Assembly (NCBI GenBank): GCA_024195265.1 | Contig: JAJLRJ010000005.1 | Span: forward strand, 32,515,536-32,579,535 | Length of the DNA: 64,000 nucleotides | DNA from: Dendrophyllia cribrosa | Taxonomy: Eukaryota > Cnidaria > Anthozoa > Scleractinia > Dendrophylliidae | Reading direction: 5' to 3' | Shown here: positions 39,425 through 52,852 of the stretch, piece by piece | Layout: each line of letters opens with the position of its first letter | How positions within the stretch are numbered: the first letter of the stretch is position 1 | Made by a program: the position numbers and the translations under genes | The notes under the pieces: generated by a model | Databases searched by the model: none | What the model was told of the DNA's origin: nothing | The model's input: the letters and a program-made list of their open reading frames with translations, nothing else

Positions 39425-42253
39425 ATATCCACCGACTTTCGTCTTGTCGTTACAAGTTTCAGGGGTAAACCCTGGCCGAAATTCGTGCGATATTTATGCA
39501 GCGTGGCTCCGCACGTTTCCCACGTTAAATTCGCTTCTTAATCCATTGATTTACTGCTACCGACAAAAGTAAATAGGAATGTTTGTATTTAGAATTTCAA
39601 GCCAAGCCGTGCATCCCGCTAACTGAAAGCCGGACTATATACTGAAACAGTGGATAGCATTGTTGGCGCGCTCTGATTGGCTACTGAAACTGGGAATAGC
39701 AAGTGCTATTCACCTCCTAGCAATTTGCGCGCGAAAATTGTAATCGTTGACAGGAATAAATGAGTTAATGGTGGAAATTTACCTCGCCGCTTCGCGGCGG
39801 TCCACTACCCACCTACACTGAGGTGTATAGTTGTTAATTATTCACCACCCGTGAACTTGACATTGCTCTTGGAAATCATGCATTGCGCGCGCACTCTACA
39901 GATTTTTCACTTATCTGCTAGCATATTAGTGAATGATCTGTAGGGTGAGCTGATTTCCAGAATTAACTGTAGGCTCTTAGCCAATGACAACTGAAGACAG
40001 ATAGCGACTACAATGTATAATAACGGACAGAGTGGGCGCGTGCCTCGTGTATTTACGAATTCTGATTGGTTTACTGGATTGTCTGCGTCAGTTGTGAATG
40101 GCCAGAGTGATTAGTTTGGTTTTGGTCTTGCGTACGACACTCAACTGAATGAAAGCTGCTCTATAAGGGAAAGTTCATTTAATATGACAAAGGGGGGGGG
40201 GGGGGGGGGGTGGGGGGGGGGGGGGGGATGAAGATATTGAGGGGGGCTCCGAAAATTTTTAGACACCCGAAGGGGGGGCTCTGAAAAAATTGTTGGGCTA
40301 GGAGGGGGGCTAGGAGGTGGGATCTGAAATTTTTTCGACTACCAAGGGGGGGGGGCTCCTAAAAATTGAACCGCTAGCGATGGGGGCTGCTAAAATTTCA
40401 AGCTTCGAGTTTCAATATCTTCATCCCCCCCCCCCCCCCCCCCTTGTCATAATAAATGAACTTTCCCTAACTTGCAAAAGAAAGCATAGTTCAACAGCAT
40501 ATTGTTTTCATGTCATTTTATTCTGATTTTGTCTGATACTCATCCTCAATACACGCCTAAAATGCTACGTCATCGATATTGACTTTACTTTACAAATAAT
40601 TTGTCCAAACAATGAAAATAAATAACTATTACTTTAAAGCATTTGGTCATCTAACTACAATTATTCTCTAAACACTTATGAACTCGATAGACCCTGTGCT
40701 ATAATTTAACGTCGTCTCAACCTCGTCCCCAGGGTCTGCTCTGGTTTCTGGGTTTTTAAAAGTTGAGAAGTCCCCGGGAACGAGGTTAACCTCGTGTTAA
40801 GCCTTTAAGCCCCAGGATCAGCATACAAATTCTCCTCTTTGTACTCCATATATTTCTTATGCTACTGTTAGGGAGAAGTTGTAAAACATGTACATGCAAC
40901 AACACAATTTATGACTTTGTAATAATTGCACGAGTATAGGTACTGATCACCATTCAGGCTCAAAGGCAAGATAACGCCACCGAACATCACGTTACATTTC
41001 TTAGCATCACGCAGTTAAATTCGAAAAAGAACTCGCATAGCATTTACAAATCGTGTTTACTATCTTTGCCGTCCCCTGCAATTTTCAAGAGTCTTTGTAG
41101 AATCGTATTATTTATTAGATGTTACTTAAATGTCCAGAGACCTATTTACAGTGCTTGTAACAGATTTGAGTAAATCCATCGTCATCCTAGTACGCATTTC
41201 CCTCCCAATGCATTTTTTTATTGTTTCTCGATCTTTCTATGTACTATTTTACAAAAGCCTTGCGAGATGTATTGTTAAGAATTAATTGCTAAGAAGTGGC
41301 GCAAAGCACTTACATATATTTTCATATCCTAATACGTTATTCTTACTAATTTTCGCGCTATTTAAGAGAAATCTCAAGAGTTACGCGCTTTCTACTTTAA
41401 CGAGGTGGCGTCGTCAATGTCAGTTGAGGTTCATGAGTCAAAGCGCCGAAGATCATCTCAACCTTTATAATTTATGTATTGTTTTCTTATACAGTATAAT
41501 TTGGTATTAAATTTTCACGATTTTAATTTTCGCGCTCTCTTTTTTTCGAGTAATAATTTTCGCGTTTTTTTCCAAAACGCCGCGAAAATCGCGAAATTGA
41601 GTACGCGCGAAATTTAGTGAGAATAAGGTAACATGGCTTGGAGTAAGTTGCGTATGTACCAGCGTATCCACAAAGGATCTGTAATCGTTCATAGTCCGTT
41701 AAAAGGCTAATTTTGAATCAGTTTATTTCATATTTAAAGATCCAAAAGTGAAAGAGCAATAGCCGGCTCTTTCAATTACAACTTCATGGTTGGATGTCCC
41801 TTAAACGCAACCAAGACTCCATGCTCGTTACGCAAGTACGTAATCGAGATCAGTTTTGTAGAATTATTTTATAATCGGCCCGTATTTACAGCTTGTTCCA
41901 CAATAAAAATGGTTGTACTAGTAGTACACGGTCCAATTTTATCGCCAGCGTTGAAGTAACAGTTGTTTTGGTCTTAATAGTTGGCCCCAGGCTTATTCCC
42001 TGGAAGACGGATTTTGACAACGAGATGACTTGGCCCTAACTTGCAATATCTGCTAAATTACTGGCCTGGCCAAGCTGAAGATAATTCTCAGGAAGACGGA
42101 TTTTGACAACGAGATGACTAGGCCCTAACTCACAGTATCTCATGCAGAGTCACTGGCCTGGCCAAGCTGAAGGTTAGTTCAATCGGGGGAACTAAAGCTT
42201 GGGGTTCAGGTTTGATGAATAATCTATCGTGATTATATACAGGCACCAGTTTC
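39425..42253. other. Non-coding interval downstream of the RhoGEF gene
   Basis: Contains the G/C-tract inverted-repeat element (40167-40467), a direct duplication of about 80 bp (42002-42080 and 42091-42171; shared 'gaagacggattttgacaacg' and 'actggcctggccaagctgaa'), and probably the 3' UTR of the minus-strand RhoGEF gene next to 42254. No further gene recognised. Confidence 0.5.
40167..40467. repeat. MITE with inverted ends and opposing poly-G / poly-C tracts
   Basis: Begins 'gggaaagttcatttaatatg' and ends 'cataataaatgaactttccc'. Just inside each end is a long G tract (left, 40192-40227) or C tract (right, 40425-40443), and the mirrored 'gatgaagatattga'. Flanked by TAA on both sides (Harbinger-like or TA-type duplication). 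The interior carries several G-rich lines (aaggggggggggctcc). Confidence 0.8.
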
Positions 42254-45200
42254 TCAGCACTGTGATTCAATGGGTTTGTAGTAAGAGAGCATTTCAGTTT
42301 GACTCATGACTTCCTCAGATGATTTAGGAGCCGTATCTTGTTCCATCTCTCCGTCATTGATGTTTTGAAAAGCGGTCATCTTTTCAGTCTCTGCCGCTAG
42401 TTCAAGGGCTACCGCTTCTGACCATCTGCTTTGAGCTGCTTTAAGCGTGCTTGTCCAAGTTTCCTGTAAATTAAATCACATCATCATTGTAAATGCAGTG
42501 ATTCCTATAAAGGTACTTTTTAAAATACGAACAGACCTCATTTTAAGACTGAAACTAAACAAATAGGAATTTCCATTTAATAGGGTAGTTTATCAACAGA
42601 AGTCTTAAGACTGTTTCTGACCCTGAAAGGTCAACACCGAAACATTGCGATACAAGGGACTCAAGTCAGTCTACGGGTATTCCTTTTCATTTCATTCAGT
42701 CGCCTTTATACAAATAAATTTCAATGGAGTTTTGTTCTGGGCTTTGCAATCGAAAAGCACAAACATAAAACAATTTTTGTCCATAAAATCAGATCCTATA
42801 AGGTAAGCCCCAGTCTGAACTGAAATACTAACTACGAACCGTTCAATGGCGAACACTTAACTTGTGGAGAACCGTTAGTTCACTCACTGTCATCGAAAAC
42901 CAGCGAGTTTTGGAATAGTGGCTGCATTCCGGCACAGCCTTTAATCTTTAGCATTATTATTACTCTTCAGGTGGCTTTAGAAAAGATGTACGACAAACTA
43001 CTTGTTCCACATACTGAGAGGCAACATTTAACCTACATAATTGAATAATTACTTTACCTTGAGGTTCTGTGTGGGAGCTTGTAATGTGTATAAACCCACT
43101 GTTTGTTTGAATCTGCTATAATGGATAATTATGAACGAGTTCTTTAAAGCGGTGCTTCCTAAAAATACAAAAAAAGGCATTCAGTGAGAGCTGCTGAAAG
43201 ACATTACATTGTTATTACGTATGGAGAAAAGCGGTTCAATTTTGAAAATAATAGTTTTGGGCATATGCATGGGTGGTTAGAGTTATACCTAACATAACAC
43301 AAAGCGTTATGTTTATTGCAGTAATCGTAGAAACGTGTATAAGTTATGAATAAAACTACAACAAGAAAAACTGCAGCTCTGAAATGGGTACGCACTGCGT
43401 ACATTCGCAGTAACTTGCAAAATTAAAGATTATTAAAATTTAAATTTTCTGATGATATGTACCTGCATGTGTAGCCTCGGCATCAATGATTATGAATCTA
43501 TCCAGAGGTATTGGCTGCAAATGAAATAATACCGGGTTAACCTCGGTGATTCATGTGAGACTGTCATCATGGAAATAGAGTTTTGAATCAGTTACTGTAA
43601 TATGCTTGTATGCTTGCGCAAGTATGTCAATAATTAGAAGTATTCAGGGTAAATTAGAGAGAGATTTGTCAAAATTTTACTTAATTTTAACTTTACTCAC
43701 TTTGAAAGAAAATGGGATTAATAAAAGAGTAAATCAGGAACAAGGTTTTGCTTGATGATTAGAATTTCTGTCTAAACTCTCAAAAATTGAATTATTTCGT
43801 TACCTGTTTGCAGACTATATACTGGACTCCTGATATGCTCCGTCTAAGCACAGGAGGCGTGGATGGAGGGCTTTCTGCTATAGCCATCCCGGCCAAATTC
43901 AGTTTCTGCAAAAAAAGGAGGATTTATTATATAACTGTAGTTTAACTACGGTCAATTAAATGTTCAAAATGACCAACAATTGAAAGGTGTAACAAACATG
44001 GGGCGGCGAATGGTAAATCCGAGACTCGCCGAGACGCCGAGACCCTTGTTTTAAAATCCGAGACCGCGACCGCAGCTACGTTATAAAATCCGAACCCGAG
44101 ACCCAATGCGGGAAAAAACCGAGCCCAAGACTTAGTGCCAAAAATATCCGATTCACCTACCAAACAACAAACAAGGATGAAGAATGAGAATGCTTGACAA
44201 AAGTATCCGAGACTCCGAGACCTTGAGGAAAAAAAATCCGAGACTCCGAGACAGACAAAGCACCAGCCAAACGAGACTTTGAGACTCAAAACAAAAACTG
44301 CCGAGATTTCGAGACCGGTCCAAAATTTTGCGATACCCACGATTTTGAAGGTACCATTCGCCCTCCCCCCCCCCATCATATTCAACACAACATATGATGT
44401 GTTAATTTATTTAATCTATTTATTATTGTAGTTAGCCCAGCAAAACAAACTTCAGCTTCACGTTTATTCGACCTTAGTTATGCCATTACAAAACTGCAAG
44501 GTTCGTTTTTCTCACCTTATTTACTTTCTGTGGGAGTTTTCTGAATCTTGTTAACAGAAGCATGTCGTCAAATAGGAACGCATACACATCGACCTTTGCA
44601 TTTTCTGAAATTTCAAGCCATTACAGCAAATAAAATCAGTTGTGTATCACAGTAAAGAACAAAGCAGCGAATTTAGCATCATGATTAATCTTTTGGGACC
44701 GAAGAAAAGTCGGTTTGCTCGTTTGTCCGCTAAATGTTTCTCCTACACTGTTAAAGAGCTTGAATTATTATTAACTCTCGTTAACTCTCGCTCTTGTTTG
44801 TTCACTAACTTTCCGTGCCTTTATCAACTCGGCGTTATAAGTTTAATTGTTCGTTTTATTTTTCGATAGGACAATACAATAACAAACTTGTTCCCCTGAA
44901 AATCAATCGTGACTTACCTTGCAAAGTTAGTGGTCCCTCGTACAGCAGTTGTCTCTTTGGACTGGCCAAAAGACTCTCACAAGGCTGCTTGGATAATATA
45001 CCTCTTAGGAACTGCAAAGAAAAAATTTCTTAGGTCAGTTAACCGTTTAACTCCTTATGGTGCCAAAAGAAAAATCCAAAATTTCATTTTGTACAACATT
45101 GAAAAACAAATGGTACCATGCAAAAGTGCTACCAATGAGGTTTCATTTGAATGGTCACACCATAGGATTTCGTCCACTGACAGACTCAAAAGTTAGAACA

Positions 45201-47888
45201 ACACTACATGTCTTTAATTAATTATTGAACCTGAGAGTGAAAGGGTGAAACGTAAGGCAATGCAAACTTTTTTGTGTGGTAGTGTTGATGTGCCCTGTTA
45301 ATATACTCATTCCTACCTCGGGTACAAAGGTCTTTGGATCTAGCTCAGTTATGGAAGGCCAAACTAAACTGCTCTGAAGTTCTTGTAATCTTTCGTAGTT
45401 TGCTCTGGACTTGACTTTACCTTCCAGCTCCTCTGTAACAGAACAATTGTGCAAATAACATATTTTGGACAAAAAGATATACAGAGCGCATCTATAAGGG
45501 AGGCGCAAGATCTAACTTTCAACCCAAAACGAGGTGGAGAGACAAACATCACAGTCAGATATGGAGGAGGGAAGCTAAATACAAAAGTAATGAGTGGAAG
45601 GCTGCATTCTGCAGTGGATGAGTCAGTGACAAAGCACAAGGCAAAATCAAGAATTACCCAGAAAACGTTTTGCTTACGTATTGACAGCTCTACAGCCTTG
45701 ATTATGGAAGACAGAGAACTGTGCTGTTCATCGCCTTCTGCCGTTCTTTTTCTGATGTTCTGTAAGTAGGTAATATAAATATACATTAAAAAAAACATAC
45801 TGTTTTTTTTTTTTTACCAATCTTCCCCATTGATTGTAAGCTAGAAATGTCAATGCTACCTGCTCCTTTCCTAAACATAATTCTTTAATAGAGCTAACTT
45901 ATTCCCCCCCCCCCCCCCCCCCCCCCCCCCCCACCACTCTTGGGAATTTGTGTCCACATCAAAACACCAGCCACGAGTCTCTTCATGTTTTCATTTTCGT
46001 CATTCAGGTCACGTGTCCGTTTGAAAAGGTAGGGATAAATTCGATGCTAAACCGTCTTGGTAACAAGTAAAAGTGCTTGCAATCTTTATGCCTTTCTTAA
46101 TTACATTTTCAGTTTTATCTATGTGGATAAATACATCGATTCTTTTATCTTTCAACAATTTTTGTTGTTGTTTAGTTTTACCTTGAGTAGAAGAGGATAC
46201 TTGGTAAGATGCTGCAAAGGAGCCACTAACAGGTCTGTGATTTGAAGTCGATTACATCTACTGTCAGACTCACACCACTATAAGAACAGGATAAAAATAA
46301 CAGCACTTGGATAAGATAAAAGGAAGTACGGTCGGGAAAATAAACCTTAGGACAAGTATCTAAAGACTTTCCGATTCCTTTTAACCACCACTCGGAAAGT
46401 TTGCACGAGTACTCTCGAAGTTCACGATTGCTTACTTATCGCTTGCCACTTTAATTCAGTGCCCCCAATAAAATTTTCAGTTGGTTACTTTTGATTCATT
46501 GATTCAATCGGCATTATTCATGCATTCTTTCATTAGAACTACGTATTGCTTAGCTTGCTTATTATAGAGTAAAAAGCATTACAGAGGAGGAATATTCTAG
46601 TCAAGATTCGGATGACAGATAATATAGTATCCCGCGGACAGCAAGCGGATTTTTCGGCACGTGTTTCACTCTAGGACTACCCTGAATACTTTTGAATTTC
46701 TCAGTGAGTGAAACAAGTACCGAAATGATGAGATGTTTTCGCAGGCTAACAATATAGGAGTTATTCATCAAAGCGGTTGCAAATATAGTGTTATGAAAAC
46801 AACCGACCAAAGGAGGGTTCGAGAAAACTGATACTGCTTTTTAGGTAAAGAAAACGGGTGTTTCTTGGTGTTGCGGAAGCCATTGTTGGTTAGCTTTTGT
46901 GTTGTGGTGTGGGTATTGTTCAGCGTCTTTTGAATCTTTTGTTTTACGTCATTTGGTGATCACACCATCCGCAACACCAAGAAACTACCACGAAAACAAA
47001 AGCATAAGAATATTAAAAATCAAATTATTACCTTCATGAACTCCTGAAAATCCTCGTCTTTTTTCAGCGAGTCCAGGTAGCTAAGAGCTTTGGAGTAATT
47101 TAGACAATATCTCTGATACTGGGGGTGAACTTTCCGGCTAAACTGTAAAAATAGAAACCGTAGAATATTAAAGGTCGGCTGAAAGGTCTCTTCATGAGAG
47201 AAAAAGATAACCACCATAAACTGAAAGAAAATATTGTCAGAGTAAAAGAAAAACTACTTACTTCCGTAAAAGCAGATACAACAGATGCAGTGCTGCCAAA
47301 CTGTGTGGGTTGTTCAGTTTGAAACACACGTAGCAGATTCTTGGCGAACCTTGTGCTAACCTTGGAAATTAAAACGCATACAGGAAATGAATAATTGATA
47401 ACACTAGAATACAAGAACCTCTAACGAAACCCAAGAAATTGCCGGCAAAGTCAGAGGATCAAATTGGTAAAATTAAAACCTTCATAAAAGAGAAACATAA
47501 ATCAAAGATTGCATCGCTTGGTGATAGCATCATTTGTTACATAACTCTTAAACCCAACCCTATAATTAAACCTTCACGGATGTCATTTGGAGAATTTCAC
47601 CCAATTTTGTTCAGCGGTTTGGTGATGAAACTATCTTTGCACAACTTAAAGTATTGAGTTACATATCTGTTATTACCTCACATAAGTCCTGAAGATTACA
47701 GAAGATTTTATTGACGTCCACATGTTGTAGATGTCCCATTAGTTGAATCTCTTTCAAGGGTTCCAGGAATACCTGAAGTAAAGAACACCCCAAAACATTT
47801 AATTTTCCCCGCTTCGAATACCTCTTTTAGCTAGTTTGCGAGTGGTAAATTGTGTTTCGTTTTCTTAAATGAAGTTTCTGTGTTTCTG

Positions 47889-47939
<51 letters not shown>

Positions 47940-50900
47940 AAATAGTGAACATGAAACAGAGCGCCATAATAGCAATGTACAAAATCTGTACAGCTTTTCG
48001 ATATGGAGTCGATCAATCAGGAGTAAAACAAAAACCATTTGTAGCTCGGCTTAGCATATTTCCCAGCGCTTGTCACCAGTTGCACCTTAAGCTTTTAAGT
48101 TATTATTGGCTTATTACATTGTTTGTATTTGATGTGATATTTTCAGCTGATAGCTATTTCAAAACTGCTTCTCAAACTCATTAATAATTCATGAAGAAAA
48201 TACAAAGGAAATTAATGTTTAATGAGTGTTTGGAAATCAGATGAAACACTCCTCATTTTTGCATCCTTAATTTCTCCTTCTAAAATCATTTTGTTTGAGA
48301 AGTAATATCAAACATTCGACACAGTATTTCATCACAAGATCAAACACCTCGAAGTTCGTCAAAAATACTCCGCTGCGCGTCGTATTTTCAACTCTCTTCT
48401 CAGTGTTTGATCTTGTGATGAAACACTGTGTCTCATGTTTGATATATTACTTCACTCCCCGAATTGAAACCATTTTGCCGCATTGAAAAAGAGTTGAAGT
48501 GCAGTGAAGCAGATTTCAATTCGTAAACTGGCAGAAAAGACATAAGTTTGCTCAGTGAATTTCAAAAACCTGTTTGGAAAGACAAGGGGTGCTTACCATT
48601 TTACACAAAAAAAAAATCCAGTTGGAAAGTTCATGCAAAATATTAAATGACATTCCTTTACCCTATGGGAGAATGAAAATCTACAAAGTGTAGCCAAATC
48701 AGAGTGAACAGACTAAAAAAGAGTAGAAACATGCATCACTTCAACCGGCAACCCATAATTTCTGAACTGAGCTTCAAAATGGAATGACGCGAACCATTTG
48801 ATTTTAATGAAGAACGTCAATTTCATCAATAGGCCCTATTCACTCAAAATTAACCCGGTATTCTAGCTCTATCGCCTTTAATTCTGTGGGAATTGGCTAA
48901 AAAGAAAAACGATCAGCTCATGGTTGTCTAGAATCTTTGTCATTATTAACGGAAATCTGGGATGATTTCCGAATTTATACCTCTTTAAGGACTAGCAAAT
49001 GGCTCATCAGGTAAACGACCTCGCTATGAAATAGTTCCCATACTGCTTCGCGTCTTTTGGTTTCGTGATCCGACAGTGTGCTGCTACCATCGGACCGAGG
49101 CCTCCTCTGACTTCTCTCGGAGCTCTGGCCCATGAGTTGAGTCCAATGACTGTTCTGTGGAGATCAAAATTGAACAAAAACGGCTCGAGTTAAAAATTTT
49201 ATATAATAACTAATACAAACTCGTTTTATTACAAGATAAAGATATCCTGATAAGAGCAAACCTTGGTGACGTTTCCATGAGTGATATTTATTATCAACGG
49301 ACCATATTTGTTACATAACAATCTTTGGCGAAGGACGGGTTTTCTGTCCTGCGCGTCTCCTGCTCTTTGCTTAATTTCCTTCTTTGCCGCCTTCCATTTT
49401 GGTCTTTTTACCTACACTGTGTGTTTTCTATAAATTTTGAACCTCCACGATATCATAATTTTTACTTGACTTAATTTACGTACATTTCTTTATTGGAATC
49501 GCCACTTCATTGCCCAAGTCCTTAATAATAATAATAATAATAAAATAAATTTATAGTGCGCGTGTTACATGTAAATATGTTCACACGCGCATTACATTAT
49601 TTTTGTTCAACTGTTCAACTAACAAAAAATCTAAAAATCTATATTGACAAGATAAAAATTTACAAAATAAAAATTACAAGATAAAAAATTAACAAATTAA
49701 CAAATTAAAAAATTTAAAAATTTAAAAACCATCAGCAAATTACTATCAAATAAACGAAAAGAACTTAATAAAAAAATTAATTATTAAAAGCTAGCCTAAA
49801 AAGGTGCGTCTTTAATGCTACTTTAAATGCTTGTGATAGAGCGAATGGATGTTGACAGATTATTCCAGATTTTAGGCACGGCTGACTGAAATGCTCTATC
49901 ACCAAGCGTACGTAGGATAGGATTTTCCACTAGGTCAGTGACAAGAGTGTTGGAGAATTACGTGATCTCAAACTATATCTCGTGTTATTCCTAACAATTA
50001 TAAGCATAAGAATCATTCCACAAAAAAATACTTTTCATGCAGTTTTCTTCAAAAGGCAAATACAATACAATACGATACAGAAAGATTGTGAAAATAACAT
50101 GAATACGTGAGCCGGGTGTTTGCAAATTTGGGCGCCAATATTGTAATTAATTCAACATCACCCAACCCATCGTTAGCCAATCACACTTCCCGGCCAATGA
50201 GACTATACTTATCATAATTTACTACTCTTCTAGATTATTAAAACATTGTCGTTGGATTTTCTATAAGCTGCGTATATAATTTTAATGTTCATTTTTAAAT
50301 TTGTCCAGTTGTAATTCATTTCCTTCTTCGTGACGGTTACTGGTTAGCCGTTCTCATTTCTCATGCAATTTAAAAGTACCATCTCACACTGTAAATCAAA
50401 CCAATATTAATGAATTTCCAATGAACGAAGTAGGATGTTGAGCTGCATGAAATGGCACTTAAAATAGCCGGTATATGTTGAGTTCCTTTAATGACATTAT
50501 GAAATCATAGATGCAAGGTTGTCCACTTACCTTAAACTTAGACAGCTCGTGTTCGACAATGGTTCTTGGGTTTTCTCTCATCCTGGCCATACTTTCTTTA
50601 AAATCTTCACCCTGTCTGGGTTTTTCTTTCATTGTTGACAACTGGGAACAACAACAGAAAAAAGAGGAGGGGGTTAATTGACAAAATACTAAATAGCTTT
50701 TTGTCACGAAATTCGTATGATTATCACTTACCATCTTTTTATTTCTTCTAAGTATTGACCAACGTGATCTTTTCTCGGGGTCTGAAAAAATATTAAATAA
50801 TCTTGAAGCACAAGTGATACTTTGCAGGCCTTTCTACCTCCCAGTTCCTTGCGGAACACTTGGTCCAGTCGGTCGATATTGAGTAATTCCCTCAGTTTCT

Positions 50901-52821
50901 TAACATTAAAGATTTATGTAAACTAAGAAGCCAAGCTTGCATTTCATTTGATACTTTACCAGCCTATAATTCCTTACCTATGCTATTGAGTGATGTACAC
51001 GAGCCAGACAACTCTTTCTTTTCACGGATTACGCTTAACGTTTTCGCTTCTAAAAAACAAAACAAATAAAAAATATATTAATATATTTTAGTGTATCGCA
51101 ACAAAAGTCAATTCACTGCTGTAGATTACGACGCTCACTTATATCACAAATCAACAGCATGATATCCTTCATGTACATCAGGTTTGTGGTAGGTAAAACG
51201 TTATTGGAAGGCTTTTCGTTACAATCAAATGTTCTCAGAACGAATCAGTGGTATTTATTCCCCCTTAATATACAAACTTTCTTGACGGATATCCGGAAAA
51301 AGAGCAAGGATCCCCGGATTGCTCTGCAAAATTCGCCAGCAGCACGTATTTTCCCCTGAACCTAGATTGCGTTATTTCGATTATGTTCATATCACAAACA
51401 GTTTGTAGCTAGAATTTCTGCTAGCGAAAATGAAGTATTCTGGAAAAAATGTAATGTAGAGAAAACAAAAACTTTCAATAGAAATTGTTTAAATATTTAT
51501 CACGATGAAGATTTAATCTTCGAGGCCTTTCGCCAGGTCAATACAGAAGGCCACAAAAACGCGGACCAAGGATTTGTTAAAGAGACACTTCAGCTCCGCA
51601 CGGAATCATTTTGTTTTGTAATCCACTGTTCGTTTTATACCCACTAGGAAAATTAATCGAATACGCTGTTTTGATCTCAAAAAACATCATCTTTATAAAG
51701 CTGAACAATCATGTCAATCATGGTTAATCATGATGATATTGTTCTTATTATGGTTATTTAATATGAGAAAATAGTCGACCATTAACCATTATCGTACTAT
51801 TAAACGTAAGAGGCGGAATTCATTGCAAAACACGCAAAGTTCTGTTCGTACCTATGGGATCTCTCTCGAGTACATGAAGGTCCATTTGATAATGGTCCCC
51901 AGGCATGGACACCACAGCGGACCCTCTCCTTGCGCGTAATGACCGAGTATTCACCAAACGGGCTTGACTGTATAAAGAGGAGCAAAGTCAGTATAGTTAG
52001 TATGTTTTCCACTCAATATCAGCCAAAATAGCTACAAATTTCCACTCTATTGATACTCGTCACTGGCTGCATTGTAGTAAAATCCAGTTATTGGTATTTA
52101 ATACTGAGCTTTTCAATAATCCGCCAACTTTCAAAACTCAACCAACCGTTTCGTTTTTTACTGCCGCAAATATCATAGCACATGTCTCGATAAACAACGA
52201 TACTTTACGCAAACTGGTCAAAACGTCATGTTTTCGGGTTGTGATTGGTGGATTTTGACTCCATTTTTGTCAGTTTTCCAGGTCCAATGACGGCAGAATA
52301 AAACGTAAACCTTAGCTGGGCTTTGAACTCCAGACTGAGTTCGCGTGTTATTGAAAGGCGCAGTAATGAAAAGCAATTCGATGACTTACTCTTCTTTCTC
52401 TGCCATCGTCTCTTCTCCATTGGGCATTTCTTCGTTCTCCCGCGTGGTCTGAACAATAAAGTCAACATTTTAGTCGAAACGAAAGACGCTCGACAGATCT
52501 TGGTATAATTTATACTTTAAGGAATTTAAAGGAATTTACCGGCATTGTGCCTGCCCGAGATCGTTTTCGGCGGCTGTCGAGGTATTCTGCGATGTCTGCG
52601 GCAAGACTCTCTGCGTTCTCTTTTTCGATGTCACCTTCAAATCTCTGAAGGGAAAACGGGGTCAAATTGTTAACAAACGAGGAATATATATGCTATTTTC
52701 ACTTCTAAAAGCATGGAACTTGATGATGTTAAATTAAGAAATTAGACATTGCAAACTGAACTGAACTTCTTGGTTGATGTCGTTAGTTGACTATTTAATT
52801 AGCTACCCCCCCCCCCCCCCA

Positions 52822-52852
<31 letters not shown>

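Noticed and set aside
45449..45769. 106-codon plus-strand frame opposite RhoGEF exons
   Set aside because: Antisense to two well-supported minus-strand exons; no domain.
47869..48054. Frame with a poly-Met run
   Set aside because: Caused by the (TGA)n microsatellite.
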